Positions 17,728 through 26,367 of a stretch of DNA of 64,000 nt are shown piece by piece (positions within the stretch are counted from its first letter, which is position 1; every line of letters starts with the position of its first letter). Made by a program: the position numbers and the translations under genes. Source of the stretch: Verrucomicrobiota bacterium (GTDB lineage: Bacteria; Verrucomicrobiota; Verrucomicrobiia; Limisphaerales; UBA1319); contig JAKLFB010000012.1 of assembly GCA_022711435.1 (NCBI GenBank), positions 80,234 to 144,233 on the forward strand, written 5' to 3'. A model generated the notes under the pieces. The model had not been told where the DNA came from. It did no database searches and worked only from the letters and a program-made list of their open reading frames with translations.

Positions 17728-19230
17728 ATGAAGGTCCATCTGCCGATCTACGTCCGGCTGCTGCTGGGGTTCCTGCTGAACCTGGTCTTTCTGGGGGCGG
17801 TGTTCTACGGTTTCTTTCGGCTGCAGTTCCGTGTGGACATGGACTCGCTGCTGCTGGGGCGGGCGGGCGACCGGATCCAGGCTGTCGGCGAACTCATCGC
17901 CGCCGAGCTGGCTGACACGCCCGAGGCGGACTGGAACCAGGTGCTCGATCGGTTCAGCCAGGCGTATCGCGCCCAGCTGTTGCTGTTCCGAGCCGATGGC
18001 GTCCAGGCCGGCGGCGAGGCCATCGAGCTGCCAGCCGCCGTCCGCGAGCGGATCGCCGGAAGCCAGGAGCCCGTTCCCGAGCCGCCCGGCCGCAGCTCGA
18101 TCGCCCGCCGCGGCCCGCCCCCCGGCCGCGGCCCCATGCGGCGCTGGACACCGCCCCCCCTCAATCCGCAGCCCAAGTTCATGCTGCGCGCCGGCGATCC
18201 ATCCCGGTACTGGATCGGCGTGCGTCTCCCTTTGGCGGAGCCGGCCCGGATGCGTTCGCCTCCCCTCGTGTTGCTGGCCGTGTCCGACTCGCTGCGGGGG
18301 GGCGGGCTTTTCTTCGATCCGATCCCGTGGATCGCGATGGGCTTCGGCGCCGTGCTGCTGTCGGTCCTGTTCTGGACGCCGCTGGTTCACCGGCTGACCC
18401 GCGCGATCGGGCAGATGACCCGCGCCACCAGCCGGATCGCCGAGGGACGCTTCGACACCCGGGTCCCGGTCCAGCGCGCCGATGAGCTCGGCCGGCTGGC
18501 GGCCTCGATCAACCAGCTGGCGGCCCGGCTTGCCGATTTCGTGCAGGGCCAGAAGCGGTTTCTCGGCGACATGGCCCACGAGCTGTGCGCGCCCCTGGCC
18601 CGGATCCAGATGGCCCTGGGCGTCCTCGAACAGCGCGCCGATCCCGGATCCCAAACCCAGCTCCAGGATCTCCAGGTCGAGGTCGAGGAGATGTCCGATA
18701 TCATCCATGACCTCCTCTCGTTCACCCGCGCCGGCCTTCAGCCCGAGCACATCACGCTCGAATCCGTTCCCCTGCTCGAGATCGCCCAGCCGATCGCCGC
18801 GCGCGAGGCGCCGCGTCTCGCCGCCCTCGAAGTCCGCATCGATCCCGCCTGCCGTGTCCTCGCCGAGCCCGACCTGCTCCGCCGCGCCCTGGCCAATCTG
18901 GTCCGAAACGCGGTTCGCTACGCGGGATCGGCAGGTCCGATCCTTCTCGCCGCCGAGTCCAGCGGCGATCGCGTTCTGGTGCGGGTATCCGATTCCGGCC
19001 CGGGCGTGCCCGAGGAGACGCTGCATCGGATCTTCGATCCATTCTTCCGCGTCGAGCCATCCCGGAGCCGCGAGACGGGCGGCATCGGCCTGGGATTGGC
19101 CATTGTCAAGAGCTGCATCGAGGCCTGCCAGGGCACGGTCGTCGCCCGCAACCGCTCCCCGTCCGGCCTCGAAGTCGAGATCGCCTTGAAGCCCGCCCCC
19201 GCCGATCATCGAGCCGGTTCGCCAAGTTAA
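17728..19230 (+). CDS. Sensor histidine kinase with HAMP domain (CpxA-like)
   Basis: 500 aa. TM1 is about residues 9-30 (LLLGFLLNLVFLGAVFYGFF), a periplasmic sensor loop of about 165 residues follows, and TM2 is WIAMGFGAVLLSVLFWTPLV near 205-225. A HAMP segment (TSRIAEGRFDTRVPVQRADE) leads to the H-box FLGDMAHELCAPLARIQ near 275. The ATPase has the N-box ANLVRNAVRY, DSGPGVPEE and the G-box GIGLGLAIVK. The sensor loop contains an unusual Pro/Arg-rich stretch (about 110-145). It partners the response regulator directly upstream. Confidence 0.9.
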   Translation: MKVHLPIYVRLLLGFLLNLVFLGAVFYGFFRLQFRVDMDSLLLGRAGDRIQAVGELIAAELADTPEADWNQVLDRFSQAYRAQLLLFRADGVQAGGEAIELPAAVRERIAGSQEPVPEPPGRSSIARRGPPPGRGPMRRWTPPPLNPQPKFMLRAGDPSRYWIGVRLPLAEPARMRSPPLVLLAVSDSLRGGGLFFDPIPWIAMGFGAVLLSVLFWTPLVHRLTRAIGQMTRATSRIAEGRFDTRVPVQRADELGRLAASINQLAARLADFVQGQKRFLGDMAHELCAPLARIQMALGVLEQRADPGSQTQLQDLQVEVEEMSDIIHDLLSFTRAGLQPEHITLESVPLLEIAQPIAAREAPRLAALEVRIDPACRVLAEPDLLRRALANLVRNAVRYAGSAGPILLAAESSGDRVLVRVSDSGPGVPEETLHRIFDPFFRVEPSRSRETGGIGLGLAIVKSCIEACQGTVVARNRSPSGLEVEIALKPAPADHRAGSPS

Positions 19231-19268
19231 GCCTGGGCAGGATCACGTCGCTCGGGCAGCATGCGGGC

Positions 19269-21209
19269 ATGACACCGATTGGGCGCCAACCCGGGCGGAA
19301 GTGCGGATTGACTTGGCTGGCCGCGGCCATCCTGGCGGCCCCGGCATCCGCTCCCGCCGAAGAGGGCTGCACACCGGATGCCATCCGAACATCCGGCGCA
19401 ACGTCAGGAGCCTCGCCCCTCGAGAGCGCACCGCCCGCCATCCACCTGCGCGGCAATCAGCTCGGCTACCGCCCCCAGGACCCGAAATGCGGTATCGCTT
19501 TTGCTCGGGTGCCCATCGCCGGCGAATGGGTTATGATCGAATCAGGCACCGGCCGAGAGGTGCTGCGCCGGCCGCTGCCGGCGGCGTCGGAGGGGCGGTG
19601 GGGAGCCTTTAATTATTTCGCAGACCTGGATTTCAGTGCCGTGACCCGGCCCGGCCGGTTCGAACTCGAGGCAGGCGGATCGCGTTCGCTCCCTTTCGTG
19701 ATCGCCCCAGAGGCGGGGGGATCGCTGGGGGACGACATGCTCGAGTTCATGCGGCAGCAGCGATGCGGATTCAACCCCTGGCTGGGAACGCATTGCCACC
19801 AGTCCGATGGGCGAACCGCCTACGGGCCCGCCGCGCCCGGTGCCGAGATCGACGCCGCCGGCGGCTGGCACGACGCCGCCGATCTCCTGAAATACCTGCT
19901 CACATCCGGCAATGCCACTGCGCAGCTGCTGCTGGCCTGGCAGATCGCTGACGAGCAGGGCCAATCGAATCCGGACCGGCGATCCGCCGGCGTCTGGATC
20001 GACCGCGTGGACGCCTCGGGGCAGCCCGGCGCGAACGGCATGCCCGATCTACTCGATGAGGCCCGCTGGGGCCTCGAGTGGATGCTCAAGCTCCACCCGG
20101 CCCCGGACGCGCTCTACCACCAGGTAGCCGATGACCGCGATCACTGGGGCTGGCGCCTGCCCCCCGACGAAAAGGCCGATTACGGCTGGGGCAAAGGCGG
20201 TCCCCGAGTCGTGTATGGCGCCGATGGCCGCCCCCAGGGGCTGGGCAAGTTCGCCAGCGCTTCCACCGGCCTCGCCAACCTCGCTGGCCGCTACGCCGCC
20301 GCGATGGGATTGGCCTGGCAGATCTGGGGATCTCAGCCCGATCACCGCGCCTTCGCCCGGCGCTGCCTCCAGGCCGGGATCGAGGTCTACCGCCTCGGCC
20401 GCGCCCAGGAAGGCGTCCAGCAGGGCAACTCATACGGCGCCCCCTATCGCTATGCCGAAACCACCTGGGCCGATGATATGGAATGGGGCGCCGCCGAGCT
20501 CTTTCGCGCCACCGGCAATCGCGACTATCTCGAGCAGGCCGTGGACTATGCCCGCCAGGCAGCCGACGAGTCCTGGATGGGCCGCCCCACCGCCGATCAT
20601 TATCAGTTCTATCCCTTCTGCAACGTCGGCCATTACCGGCTCCATCCGCTCGTGCACGCCGATGTCCGGACCCGGCTGGCCGGGTATTACCGAGCCGGGC
20701 TCGAACGCTGTCGGGTCGTCGCCGCATCGAATCCGTTCGGCCTGGGCGTCCCGTTCATCTGGTGCTCGAACAACCTGGTCGTCGGCCTCGTCACCCAATG
20801 CCTCTTATACGACCGCATGGCCGGACGCGACGAATACCGGGATTTCGCACATCGGCATTGGGATTGGCTGTTGGGACGCAATCCGTGGGGAGTCACCATG
20901 TGGACGGGAGTGGGATCGGTCTATCCGCGGCATCCGCATCTGATGACCACGCGGCTGACCGGCCGCATGGCTCGCGGCGGCCTGGTCGATGGACCCGTTC
21001 GTGAAGAGATCTTCAGCCAGCTCAAAGGCGTCCACATCCAGCTCCCCGATCCCTTCGCCGATTTCCAGGACGCCCGGGCGGTCTACCACGATGACCTGGG
21101 CGATTACTCGACCAACGAGCCGACCATGGACGGCACCGCATCGGCTATCCTGATGTTCGCCCTCCTGGAAACAACGCGCCCGGCCTCCGCCGCTGGCCCG
21201 TTGCGATGA
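19269..21209 (+). CDS. Secreted glycoside hydrolase family 9 (endoglucanase/cellodextrinase type)
   Basis: 646 aa. A signal peptide (TWLAAAILAAPASAPA) and an N-terminal Ig-like CelD_N domain (IHLRGNQLGYRPQDPKCG, residues about 57-150) precede a GH9 (alpha/alpha)6 barrel. The catalytic-base region is GGWHDAADLLKYLLTS near 197 and the helical motifs include TWADDMEWGAAELFRATG. LGRNPWGVTMWTGVG near 535 is the GH9 signature region. The proton-donor Glu is in STNEPTMDGTA near 617. Such inverting enzymes cut beta-1,4-glucans or related beta-glucans. The gene follows the two-component operon by 38 bp on the same strand. Confidence 0.85.
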   Translation: MTPIGRQPGRKCGLTWLAAAILAAPASAPAEEGCTPDAIRTSGATSGASPLESAPPAIHLRGNQLGYRPQDPKCGIAFARVPIAGEWVMIESGTGREVLRRPLPAASEGRWGAFNYFADLDFSAVTRPGRFELEAGGSRSLPFVIAPEAGGSLGDDMLEFMRQQRCGFNPWLGTHCHQSDGRTAYGPAAPGAEIDAAGGWHDAADLLKYLLTSGNATAQLLLAWQIADEQGQSNPDRRSAGVWIDRVDASGQPGANGMPDLLDEARWGLEWMLKLHPAPDALYHQVADDRDHWGWRLPPDEKADYGWGKGGPRVVYGADGRPQGLGKFASASTGLANLAGRYAAAMGLAWQIWGSQPDHRAFARRCLQAGIEVYRLGRAQEGVQQGNSYGAPYRYAETTWADDMEWGAAELFRATGNRDYLEQAVDYARQAADESWMGRPTADHYQFYPFCNVGHYRLHPLVHADVRTRLAGYYRAGLERCRVVAASNPFGLGVPFIWCSNNLVVGLVTQCLLYDRMAGRDEYRDFAHRHWDWLLGRNPWGVTMWTGVGSVYPRHPHLMTTRLTGRMARGGLVDGPVREEIFSQLKGVHIQLPDPFADFQDARAVYHDDLGDYSTNEPTMDGTASAILMFALLETTRPASAAGPLR

Positions 21210-21225
21210 ACTTCTGGAAATTGGA

Positions 21226-21312
21226 TGGTGCCGATGGAGGGACTTGAACCCCCACTCCCTTTCGAGAACCAGATTTTGAGTCTAGCGCGTCTGCCAGTTC
21301 CGCCACATCGGC
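21226..21312 (-). tRNA. tRNA-Leu (anticodon CAA)
   Basis: The reverse strand gives an 87-nt class II tRNA. The acceptor strands are GCCGATG and CATCGGC, followed by A and an encoded CCA. The anticodon loop is CTCAAAA (anticodon CAA) and a long variable arm (about GGTTCTCGAAAGGGAGTG) precedes the TPsiC loop GGTTCAAGTCC. It lies 17 bp after the GH9 gene and marks the left edge of the accessory region; a decayed integrase begins 80 bp from its 5' end. Confidence 0.93.
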
Positions 21313-21391
21313 ATGCTGCTTTGCAGGCACTTATGACCATTGCCCTGCACGATCTACGCAGTTGCGTCAGAAATTGCGGCAGTGTTGCCGC

Positions 21392-21988
21392 ATGAAACCG
21401 CCGGCTACACCCTGCAATTCGTCTGAAGCAATCTCAAGCCCACGCCGCTTCAAATACACCAAGGTTCTGGATAACCGCAAGCACGGAATTCGCGGCCTCT
21501 GGCGGCGTCTGGACCGCTATTATGCCCGGATCACCATCGAGAATGATTCGGGCCGCAAAGCGGTCAAATGGATGCCGCCGAACGCCAGGACCGCCGCCGA
21601 GGTCCGCCAGGAGCTCGATGCGGTCAAGTTGGCGCGTAAGGAGCATCGGTTGCGGCACATCGGCCGCTGCCCCACATTCGCGATTACCTGCGGCTTCTGT
21701 CGCTGTGTGGAGCCCGCGAGCAGGAAACCATCAAGCTGCGGCGGGCTGAATGAACGCTCAAAGACCTTCCGCGAATCGCTGCTGCTGACGCGAGCGGTGT
21801 CCGGTTGGGTGTGCCGCGATTGTCAGGGCATCGTGGCATCGTGTTCAGGATGGACGCGCCGGCTACCTGCCCGAAATGCGGGGGGTACCGGGCTCGATGC
21901 GAAGGAGCAGGCTTTGCCGGAAAACCTCCAGCGGATGGGGTTTCACGACCTACGACATCATTTTTTGTTCCCTGTTGAAATGCTTTGA
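21392..21988 (+). pseudogene. Decayed tyrosine recombinase (integrase) beside tRNA-Leu
   Basis: The frame from ATG 21392 encodes an N-terminal arm/SAM-like region (FKYTKVLDNRKHGIRGLW, RYYARITIENDSGRKAVKW). After about 21665 the family sequence continues in another frame as HIRDYLRLLSLCGAREQET, a core-domain segment, and that frame then stops. Near 21942 the original frame carries GFHDLRHHF, the HxxR box of tyrosine recombinases, but the catalytic Arg-I region, the later H/W box and the Tyr are missing or scrambled. The gene therefore has a frameshift plus deletions and cannot be active. It is presumably a leftover of an integration event next to the tRNA. Confidence 0.7.
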
Positions 21989-22050
21989 AATACTATCCGT
22001 GTCAGCCTTAGGGTCTGGATCGCTGCATCGGAAGAGGACGCTGCAACTGA

Positions 22051-22115
22051 GTCGATCAAAAAACGCCTCTGGGACGCCGCCGACCAGGTTCGTGCCAAGT
22101 CCGGCCTGAAGCTCC
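22051..22115 (+). pseudogene. Fragment of type I R-M methylase (hsdM) N-terminus
   Basis: The translation SIKKRLWDAADQVRAKSGL matches, from memory, the start of HsdM (typically LKKRLWDAADQLRANSGLK). Only about 22 codons are recognisable, directly before the restriction gene at 22165. No other HsdM, HsdS or HsdR sequence is present. It suggests that a type I system once occupied this site. Confidence 0.45.
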
Positions 22116-22164
22116 AGGAATCAGACGAAACCAGGCGCATTTGCCGCACGAACCTGTCTTGAAA

Positions 22165-25100
22165 ATGTCCAATCCCTTCTTCGACCACCCAATCCTGAAC
22201 TCGCCCTACGAGTATCCGTTGCGGCATTGGGAGCTGGACTCTTCCGGGCAGCCAACTCAGCGCGTCTTGGAAAAACGGCGGCGCGCCGAGTTCATTACTC
22301 CCATCCCAAAGCCGAAGAAGTGGAAAATAACCGCGCAACAGGAAGAGATCGTGTTCGACGAGGGGATTGGCCTCTCAACCAAAAAGCAGCAGTACGATCC
22401 CACCTCCATCATCAATGAAGTGCGCACGAACGTGGATTTATGGCGGGCCTTGCCAAGCCCCAGCCAATGGCAGGTCACACCCGAAACAGCGCGGTTGCTC
22501 CAGCACTGGCGGCACCACAAGTTCGGCGGCATTCGTCCGTTCTTCTGTCAAGTGGAGGCGGTCGAAACCGCCATCTGGCTGACCGAGGTCGCGTCCCAGT
22601 CCCAGTCCGGCAAGCGACTGCTCGATTACCTGGCGAACGCGAACAAGGACGCCAATCCCGAACTTATGCGCTTCGCCCTGAAGCTGGCCACCGGCGCCGG
22701 AAAAACCACCGTCATGGCCATGCTCATCGCGTGGCAAACGATCAACGCCGTCCGCCGCCCCGGCAGCAAACATTTCAGCCGTGGATTCCTCGTCGTCTCC
22801 CCCGGACTGACCATCAGAGATCGTCTGCGCGTTCTCCAGCCCCACGACCCCGACAGCTATTACAGGGACCGCGAACTGGTGCCCGGCGACCTGCTGGACG
22901 ATCTCAAGAAGGCCAAAATCGTTATCACCAACTACCACGCCTTCAAGTTGCGCGAGCGCGTCGAACTCTCTGCCGGTGGGCAGCCTGCTGCTCAAAGGAC
23001 GGACCGGTGACGAACTCAACACGCAGGAAACCGAGGGTCAGATGATCCAGCGCGTCATGCCCGACCTCATGGGCATGAAAAACATCCTCGTGTTGAATGA
23101 CGAGGCGCACCACTGCTACCGTGAAAAGCCCGACACGGATGAAGACGAAGCCCTTAAAGGTGATCAGCGAAAAGAGGCGGAGAAAAATAACGAAGCAGCG
23201 CGCCTCTGGATTTCCGGCCTCGAAGCGGTCAACCGTAAGCTGGGCCTCTCCCGCGTGATCGACTTGTCGGCCACCCCGTTTTTCCTGAGCGGCTCGGGCT
23301 ACGCCGAGGGCACCCTGTTCCCCTGGACCATGAGCGACTTTTCGCTCATGGATGCCATCGAATGCGGCATCGTCAAACTGCCGCGCGTTCCAGTGGCGGA
23401 AAACATCCCCGGCGACCAAATGCCGGTTTATCGCAACCTTTGGGAGAACATCCGCAAGGACATGCCCAAGAAAGGTCGCAGCCAGGGTGGTGAACTCGAT
23501 CCTCTCAAGCTTCCGACCCGCCTGCAAACCGCGCTCCAGGCTCTCTACGGCCACTATGAGAAAACCTTCAAACTGTGGGAGGAAAAGGGCATCCGTGTGC
23601 CGCCCTGTTTCATCATCGTCTGCCAGAATACCGCCATCTCCAAACTGGTTTACGATTTTGTCTCTGGCTTCCATCGCAAAAACGAAGACGGCACAACAAC
23701 ATTGGAGAATGGTCGCCTCGCGCTTTTTCGCAATTTCGACGAAAACACGGGCAATGCGCTCCCGCGCCCCAATACCCTGCTCATCGACGGCGAGCAGCTC
23801 GAAGCCGGCGATGCGCTCGATGACAATTTCCGCACGATGGCCGCCGACGAAATCGAACGATTCCGTCGCGAGATCATCGAGCGCACCCGGGACGCCCGCG
23901 CCGCCGATAACCTCACCGATCAGGAATTGCTGCGCGAGGTCATGAACACCGTCGGCAAGCCCGACCAGCTCGGCGGCTCCATCCGTTGCGTGGTTTCGGT
24001 TTCCATGCTCACGGAAGGCTGGGATGCAAACACGGTTACTCACGTCCTCGGCATCCGCGCCTTTGGCACCCAGCTCCTGTGCGAGCAGGTCATCGGCCGT
24101 GCGCTCCGCCGCCAGTCCTATGAACTGAACGAAGACGGTCCCGACAAAGGTCTTTTCAATGTCGAATACGCCGATGTCTTCGGCATTCCCTTCGACTTCA
24201 CGGCCAAGCCCGTTATTGCCCCGCCGCAGCCGCCGCGCGAAACGGTTCAGGTCAAGGCCATCCGCCCCGAGCGCGACGCCCTCGAAATCCGCTTTCCCCG
24301 CGTCGAAGGCTACCGCGTGGATCTGCCAGAGGAACGCCTCGCGGCCAGCTTTAACGACGATTCCATTCTCGAACTCAACCCCGACCTCGTCGGCCCGTCT
24401 ATCACCCGCAATTCCGGTATCATCGGCGAAGGCGTGGACATGAACCTCCAACACCTGGGCGACATGCGGCCCTCCACGTTGCTTTTCCACGTCACGCAGC
24501 GCCTGCTCTACACCAAATGGCGCGACCCCGGCGAGGAGCCGAAACTCCATCTCTTCGGCCAGCTCAAGCGCATCACCAAGCAATGGCTCGATACCTGTCT
24601 CGTCTGCAAAGGCGGCACCTATCCCGCCCAGCTCATGTATCAGGAACTGGCGGACATGGCCTGCAACCGCATCACCGCCGGCATCACCCGTGCGCTGGAA
24701 GGTAAGCGACCCATCAAAGCACTGCTCGACCCTTACAATCCCACCGGCTCCACAGCCCACGTTCGCTTTAACACGTCCCGCGCGGACCGCTGGGAGACGA
24801 GTTCCAAGTATTGCCACATCAACTGGGTCGTGCTCGACAGCGACTGGGAAGCCGAGTTCTGCCGCGTCGCCGAATCGCATCCGAAGGTCCGCGCCTATGT
24901 CAAGAATCACAACCTCGGTCTCGAAGTGCCGTATCGCTACGGCTCGGAGATCAGGAAGTATCTGCCGGACTTCATCGTGCTGGTGGACGACGGTCACGGC
25001 CCCGACGACCTCCTGCATCTCGTCGTCGAGATTAAGGGGTACCGCGGCGAGGACGCGAAGGAGAAAAAGTCCACCATGGATACCTACTGGGCGCCTGGCG

Positions 25101-25231
25101 TGAACAACCTCAAGCAATTCGGCCGCTGGTGTTTTGCTGAGTTCACCGAGGTTTACCAGATTGAGACCGACTTCAATGCCAAGGTTGAAAGCGAGTTCAA
25201 CAAGATGATCACCCAAGCCACCCAGCCCTGA
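22165..25231 (+). pseudogene. Type III-like restriction endonuclease (R) subunit, frameshifted
   Basis: A DEAD/DEAH helicase-nuclease of the type III Res group (resembles NCBI's BPTD_3080 family). The start MSNPFFDHPILNSPYEYP at 22165 fits the family. Walker A is LATGAGKTTVMAM near residue 176, DEAH is in VLNDEAHHCYRE, and helicase motif VI is in QVIGRALRRQS. The C-terminal nuclease has YLPDFIVLV and LVVEIKGYRG (PD-ExK). The reading frame breaks at about 22981: GGTGGG is followed by an extra C (or two bases are missing) before AGCCTGCTG, so the first frame ends at 23010 and the rest continues in another frame to 25231. Everything else looks intact, so the lesion is recent or a sequence error. 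Confidence 0.85.
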
Positions 25232-25256
25232 CCACGGTCTCCTTCATCTGCTCCCC

Positions 25257-25746
25257 ATGAATCCCTGCTACAATCTAAGGGTCTGTGCAAAAATTACTTC
25301 CGATTTTGGCGGGAGCGCCGCCGGGCCAGATGCGAGGCGCCTGCCTGCCGCGGCGGCGCAGGCAGGCCTGCCTGCCGGCAGGCAGGCAAGGGAGGGAGTG
25401 TATCCCCTGCGATACTCGACCGACCGAGCAACGAAGCAGATGGCCCGGCGCCGCCCCGCCCCTGCGGGCTGGGGGCCTTGGGCGCGCTGGCTTTGTTGCT
25501 CCTCGCTCACAGACCGCGCGGGTATGCTCGCTCGTCGCGCCTTGCCAGCCCGCCCAATCCCCTCCAGCAAAATCGGAATTAATTTTTGCACAGACCCTAA
25601 CGCCGGAGCAGCGAATGACTCAGCGCCTCGTGGACCAGTTCAACGCCGATGAACGGCTTTGGAAAAAGCTGATAAAACTCGATCTGCTTGAGTTCACCAA
25701 GGCCAGGCCCCCGCAAGACGGCATCGGCCAGCTGACTCTGCCATGA
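25257..25746 (+). pseudogene. Small ORF split by an inverted-repeat element
   Basis: ATG at 25257 starts MNPCYN and then runs into the 320-bp element at 25278. After the element an open segment reads LTPEQRMTQRLVDQFNADE and on to a TGA at 25744-25746, which overlaps the ATG of the ORF6N gene (ATGA). Removing the element plus one TA copy joins the two parts in frame into about 54 codons. The product is not recognised: small, hydrophilic, helical. Its place between the R subunit and ORF6N genes suggests it was part of the restriction operon. Confidence 0.5.
25278..25597. mobile_element. MITE-like inverted-repeat element, copy 1 (320 bp)
   Basis: The ends AGGGTCTGTGCAAAAATTA and (reverse complement) the same sequence form about 30-bp terminal inverted repeats, one mismatch apart (CTTCC versus ATTCC). 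TA flanks both sides as a possible 2-bp target duplication. The interior is GC-rich, with a small palindromic GCAGGCAGGC/GCCTGCCTGC cluster at about 25338-25390 and no protein of substance. The right half is 98-99% identical to 63902-64000. Non-autonomous; no transposase is in the window. Confidence 0.75.
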
Positions 25747-26336
25747 AGAAGAACCACCTGCAAACCGCGCCCGCAGAGATTGATGCGCTCATCATTGAGG
25801 TCCGCGGCCAAAAGGCGATTCTCGATGCCGACCTGGCGCGAATTTATGGCACCGCGACCAAGTTCTTGAACCGCGCCGTGAAGAGAAACCCCGGGCGTTT
25901 TCCGCCCGATTTTGTATTCCAGTTATCGGCTGAAGAGGCCGCGGATTTGAGGTTCCATTTTGGAACCTCAAAGAGCCTGAGGGGCGGGCGCCGGTATCTT
26001 CCGTACGCTTTCACGGAGCATGGGGCTATCATGGCCGCCAATGTCCTCAACAGCCCCCGCGCTGTTGACATGAGCGTCTTTGTGGTGCGCGCCTTCGTCA
26101 AGATGCGCTCCGCCTTGGCCGGCACCCGGGAGCTCGCCCGGAAACTGGCCCTTCTCGAGCAGGAACTCAAAATCCGACTCAACATCCACGAAGCCGCTAT
26201 CGTGGATGTCCTCCAACGGATTATGAGGATTCTTGATCCCCCGCCCCCGCCGCCAGAGCCGCCCACGCCGGAAATCGGTTTTCACGTCAAAGAAGCCGCG
26301 ATGCCCTACCGCACCAAACGAAAAGCGCGTTCCTAA
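25743..26336 (+). CDS. ORF6N domain protein
   Basis: 197 aa. Residues about 10-95 are an ORF6N domain (ALIIEVRGQKAILDADLARI, TKFLNRAVKRNPGRFPPDF, YAFTEHGAIMAANVLNS), a putative DNA-binding module of phage anti-repressor type. A helical segment (about 100-155) and a Pro-rich stretch (PPPPPPEPPTPE) follow, with a basic C-terminal end. The ATG overlaps the stop of the small interrupted ORF. It lies between the R and M genes of the restriction operon, where it may regulate expression or interact with DNA; this role is inferred from position only. Confidence 0.82.
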   Translation: MKKNHLQTAPAEIDALIIEVRGQKAILDADLARIYGTATKFLNRAVKRNPGRFPPDFVFQLSAEEAADLRFHFGTSKSLRGGRRYLPYAFTEHGAIMAANVLNSPRAVDMSVFVVRAFVKMRSALAGTRELARKLALLEQELKIRLNIHEAAIVDVLQRIMRILDPPPPPPEPPTPEIGFHVKEAAMPYRTKRKARS

Positions 26337-26367
26337 TTCATCCTTCAACCTTCATCCTTTCCCCAGC

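Noticed and set aside
22975..22990. Programmed ribosomal frameshift in the restriction gene
   Set aside because: No slippery heptamer or stimulatory structure is visible at GGTGGGCAGCC; mutation or sequencing error is more likely.
25338..25395. Clustered GCAGGCAGGC/GCCTGCCTGC repeats resembling a repeat array
   Set aside because: Too short and palindromic, without spacers; it is the GC-rich interior of the inverted-repeat element, not CRISPR.
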